Assembly (NCBI GenBank): GCA_937885165.1
Contig: CAKZZJ010000006.1
Span: 1-6,841 of the forward strand
Direction of reading: 5' to 3'
DNA: 6,841 bases
Origin: an uncultured Caryophanales bacterium
GTDB taxonomy: Bacteria > Bacillota_I > Bacilli_A > Acholeplasmatales > Anaeroplasmataceae
The position numbers and the translations under genes are program-made. Below, one piece after another: positions 6,413 through 6,841 of the stretch; within the stretch, counting starts at the first letter, position 1; every line of letters starts with the position of its first letter. Below the pieces are notes generated by a model, which did not search any database, was not told the origin of the DNA, and worked only from the letters and a program-made list of their open reading frames with translations.

Positions 6413-6813
6413 CATCTTACATATTCTTTAACATCAATAAATCTTTTAGAAATACTTCTTTTCAAATACATATCGGAAATGAACCCCGAAACTATACCAG
6501 TGCCAAGTGATAAAAGCATTATAAAAGGTAAGTAATATAAAACTGATTCACTTGATATTAAAATTATACAGACAACAACCTGTGCAATTGAATGAAAAAT
6601 AGATCCCATTACACTTGTTCCTACTGCAGTAAATATCTTTATTTTGCTGAATATCAGCATTATTACAAATGAAGATAATCCTCCAGCAAGCGACATAAAA
6701 AATACCGGACTTAAAAAAGTACCTCTTATTAGAGCGACAATCAAAATTCTAAACAAATCCGTAATTAGTGCTTCATATGATTTGAATTCATAAATCATTA
6801 TTAAAATTATCAC
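6412..6813 (-). CDS. Gx transporter family / heptaprenyl diphosphate synthase component I-like membrane protein (5'-truncated)
   Basis: This is the C-terminal part, about 133 aa, of a small integral membrane protein of the Hpre_diP_synt_I (Gx transporter) family, normally somewhat longer. About four hydrophobic segments are visible (roughly 16-34, 36-56, 61-87 and 91-112). Recognisable family landmarks are LFRILIVALIRGTF (20-33), SLAGGLSS (41-48), GSIFHSIAQ (70-78) and YYLP (93-96), ending in a basic tail. Members are predicted transporters, often near polyprenyl synthase or FMN-binding genes, and their substrate is not established. The name 'synthase component' is historical. The GTG at 6813 is not a credible start, because the text before YEFKSYEA already matches the family interior (an N-[IV]-x-x-L segment). 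The frame stays open to the window edge, but codons beyond about 6814 lie in the second arm of a palindrome and look artefactual. It is probably not part of the phe unit. Confidence 0.8.
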   Translation of the reverse strand: MIILIMIYEFKSYEALITDLFRILIVALIRGTFLSPVFFMSLAGGLSSFVIMLIFSKIKIFTAVGTSVMGSIFHSIAQVVVCIILISSESVLYYLPFIMLLSLGTGIVSGFISDMYLKRSISKRFIDVKEYVR

Positions 6814-6841
6814 ATGTGATAATTTTAATAATGATTTATGA
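6788..6841. repeat. Perfect 54-bp palindrome at the window end
   Basis: Bases 6788-6814 and 6815-6841 are exact reverse complements with no loop; the centre is between 6814 and 6815, in CACATGTG. The left arm encodes the expected family sequence of the Gx protein, while the right arm reads as nothing recognisable. Together with its position exactly at the end of the sequence, this suggests a fold-back (inverted chimera) at a contig end. A genuine hairpin cannot be excluded. Confidence 0.9.

Noticed and set aside
149..6813. Alternative genetic code (UGA = Trp, as in Mycoplasma)
   Set aside because: Trp codons in PheS, PheT and RlmN are TGG. TGA ends rsgA and the Gx gene at the positions expected for full-length C-termini.
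6811..6841. GTG at 6813 as a genuine start of the Gx protein, or a real coding extension to 6841
   Set aside because: There is no ribosome binding site, and the residues after it match the interior of the family. The codons beyond about 6814 come from the mirrored palindrome arm and give no family match.
1..6841. A novel defence, mobile or biosynthetic system
   Set aside because: All genes belong to well-known housekeeping families with intact motifs. There are no integrases, transposases, repeat arrays, toxin-antitoxin pairs or unexplained open frames on either strand.

Overview
The window reads as a stretch of chromosome from a low-GC Gram-positive bacterium (Bacillota, most likely the Bacilli/Erysipelotrichia/Acholeplasma side). 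The evidence is strong A+T bias at third codon positions, AAGGAGGTGAT-type ribosome binding sites, a T-box riboswitch in front of pheS, and a Gx-type membrane protein. TGA is used as a stop (rsgA, Gx gene) and Trp is written TGG (for example in pheS and pheT). The genetic code is therefore the standard bacterial one, not that of Mycoplasma/Spiroplasma. The genus cannot be named from this sequence.

Every supported gene is on the minus strand, so transcription runs from high to low coordinates. In that order: (1) 6841-6788 is a perfect 54-bp palindrome exactly at the window edge. (2) 6813-6412 is the 3' part of a Gx transporter/Hpre_diP_synt_I membrane protein gene. (3) 6402-6374 is a strong sigma-A-type promoter with an extended -10, overlapped by a 10+10 bp dyad. 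(4) About 6367-6163 is a T-box leader with a UUC (Phe) specifier, a UGGUACC bulge and a competing terminator. (5) 6146-149 holds pheS, pheT, rlmN, rsgA and rpe, separated by 1 base or less or overlapping, so clearly one transcription unit. (6) 148-1 is an AT-rich spacer with a second promoter (76-48) and probably the first codons of the next gene (11-1).

The five-gene unit couples translation and ribosome functions. Uncharged tRNA-Phe should be sensed by the leader, letting polymerase through to phenylalanyl-tRNA synthetase (PheS alpha, PheT beta). No terminator is visible after pheT, so probably also to the 23S rRNA/tRNA methyltransferase RlmN, the 30S-assembly GTPase RsgA and the pentose-phosphate enzyme Rpe. 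The rlmN-rsgA-rpe segment resembles the familiar Firmicutes rlmN-stp-prkC-rsgA-rpe order with the phosphatase/kinase pair missing and pheST placed in front.

I see no undescribed system, mobile element, CRISPR array or tRNA/rRNA gene. This is a housekeeping region. The points most worth a second look are the terminal palindrome (probably an assembly or amplification fold-back inside the Gx gene), the reach of T-box control over ribosome genes, and the altered operon order.
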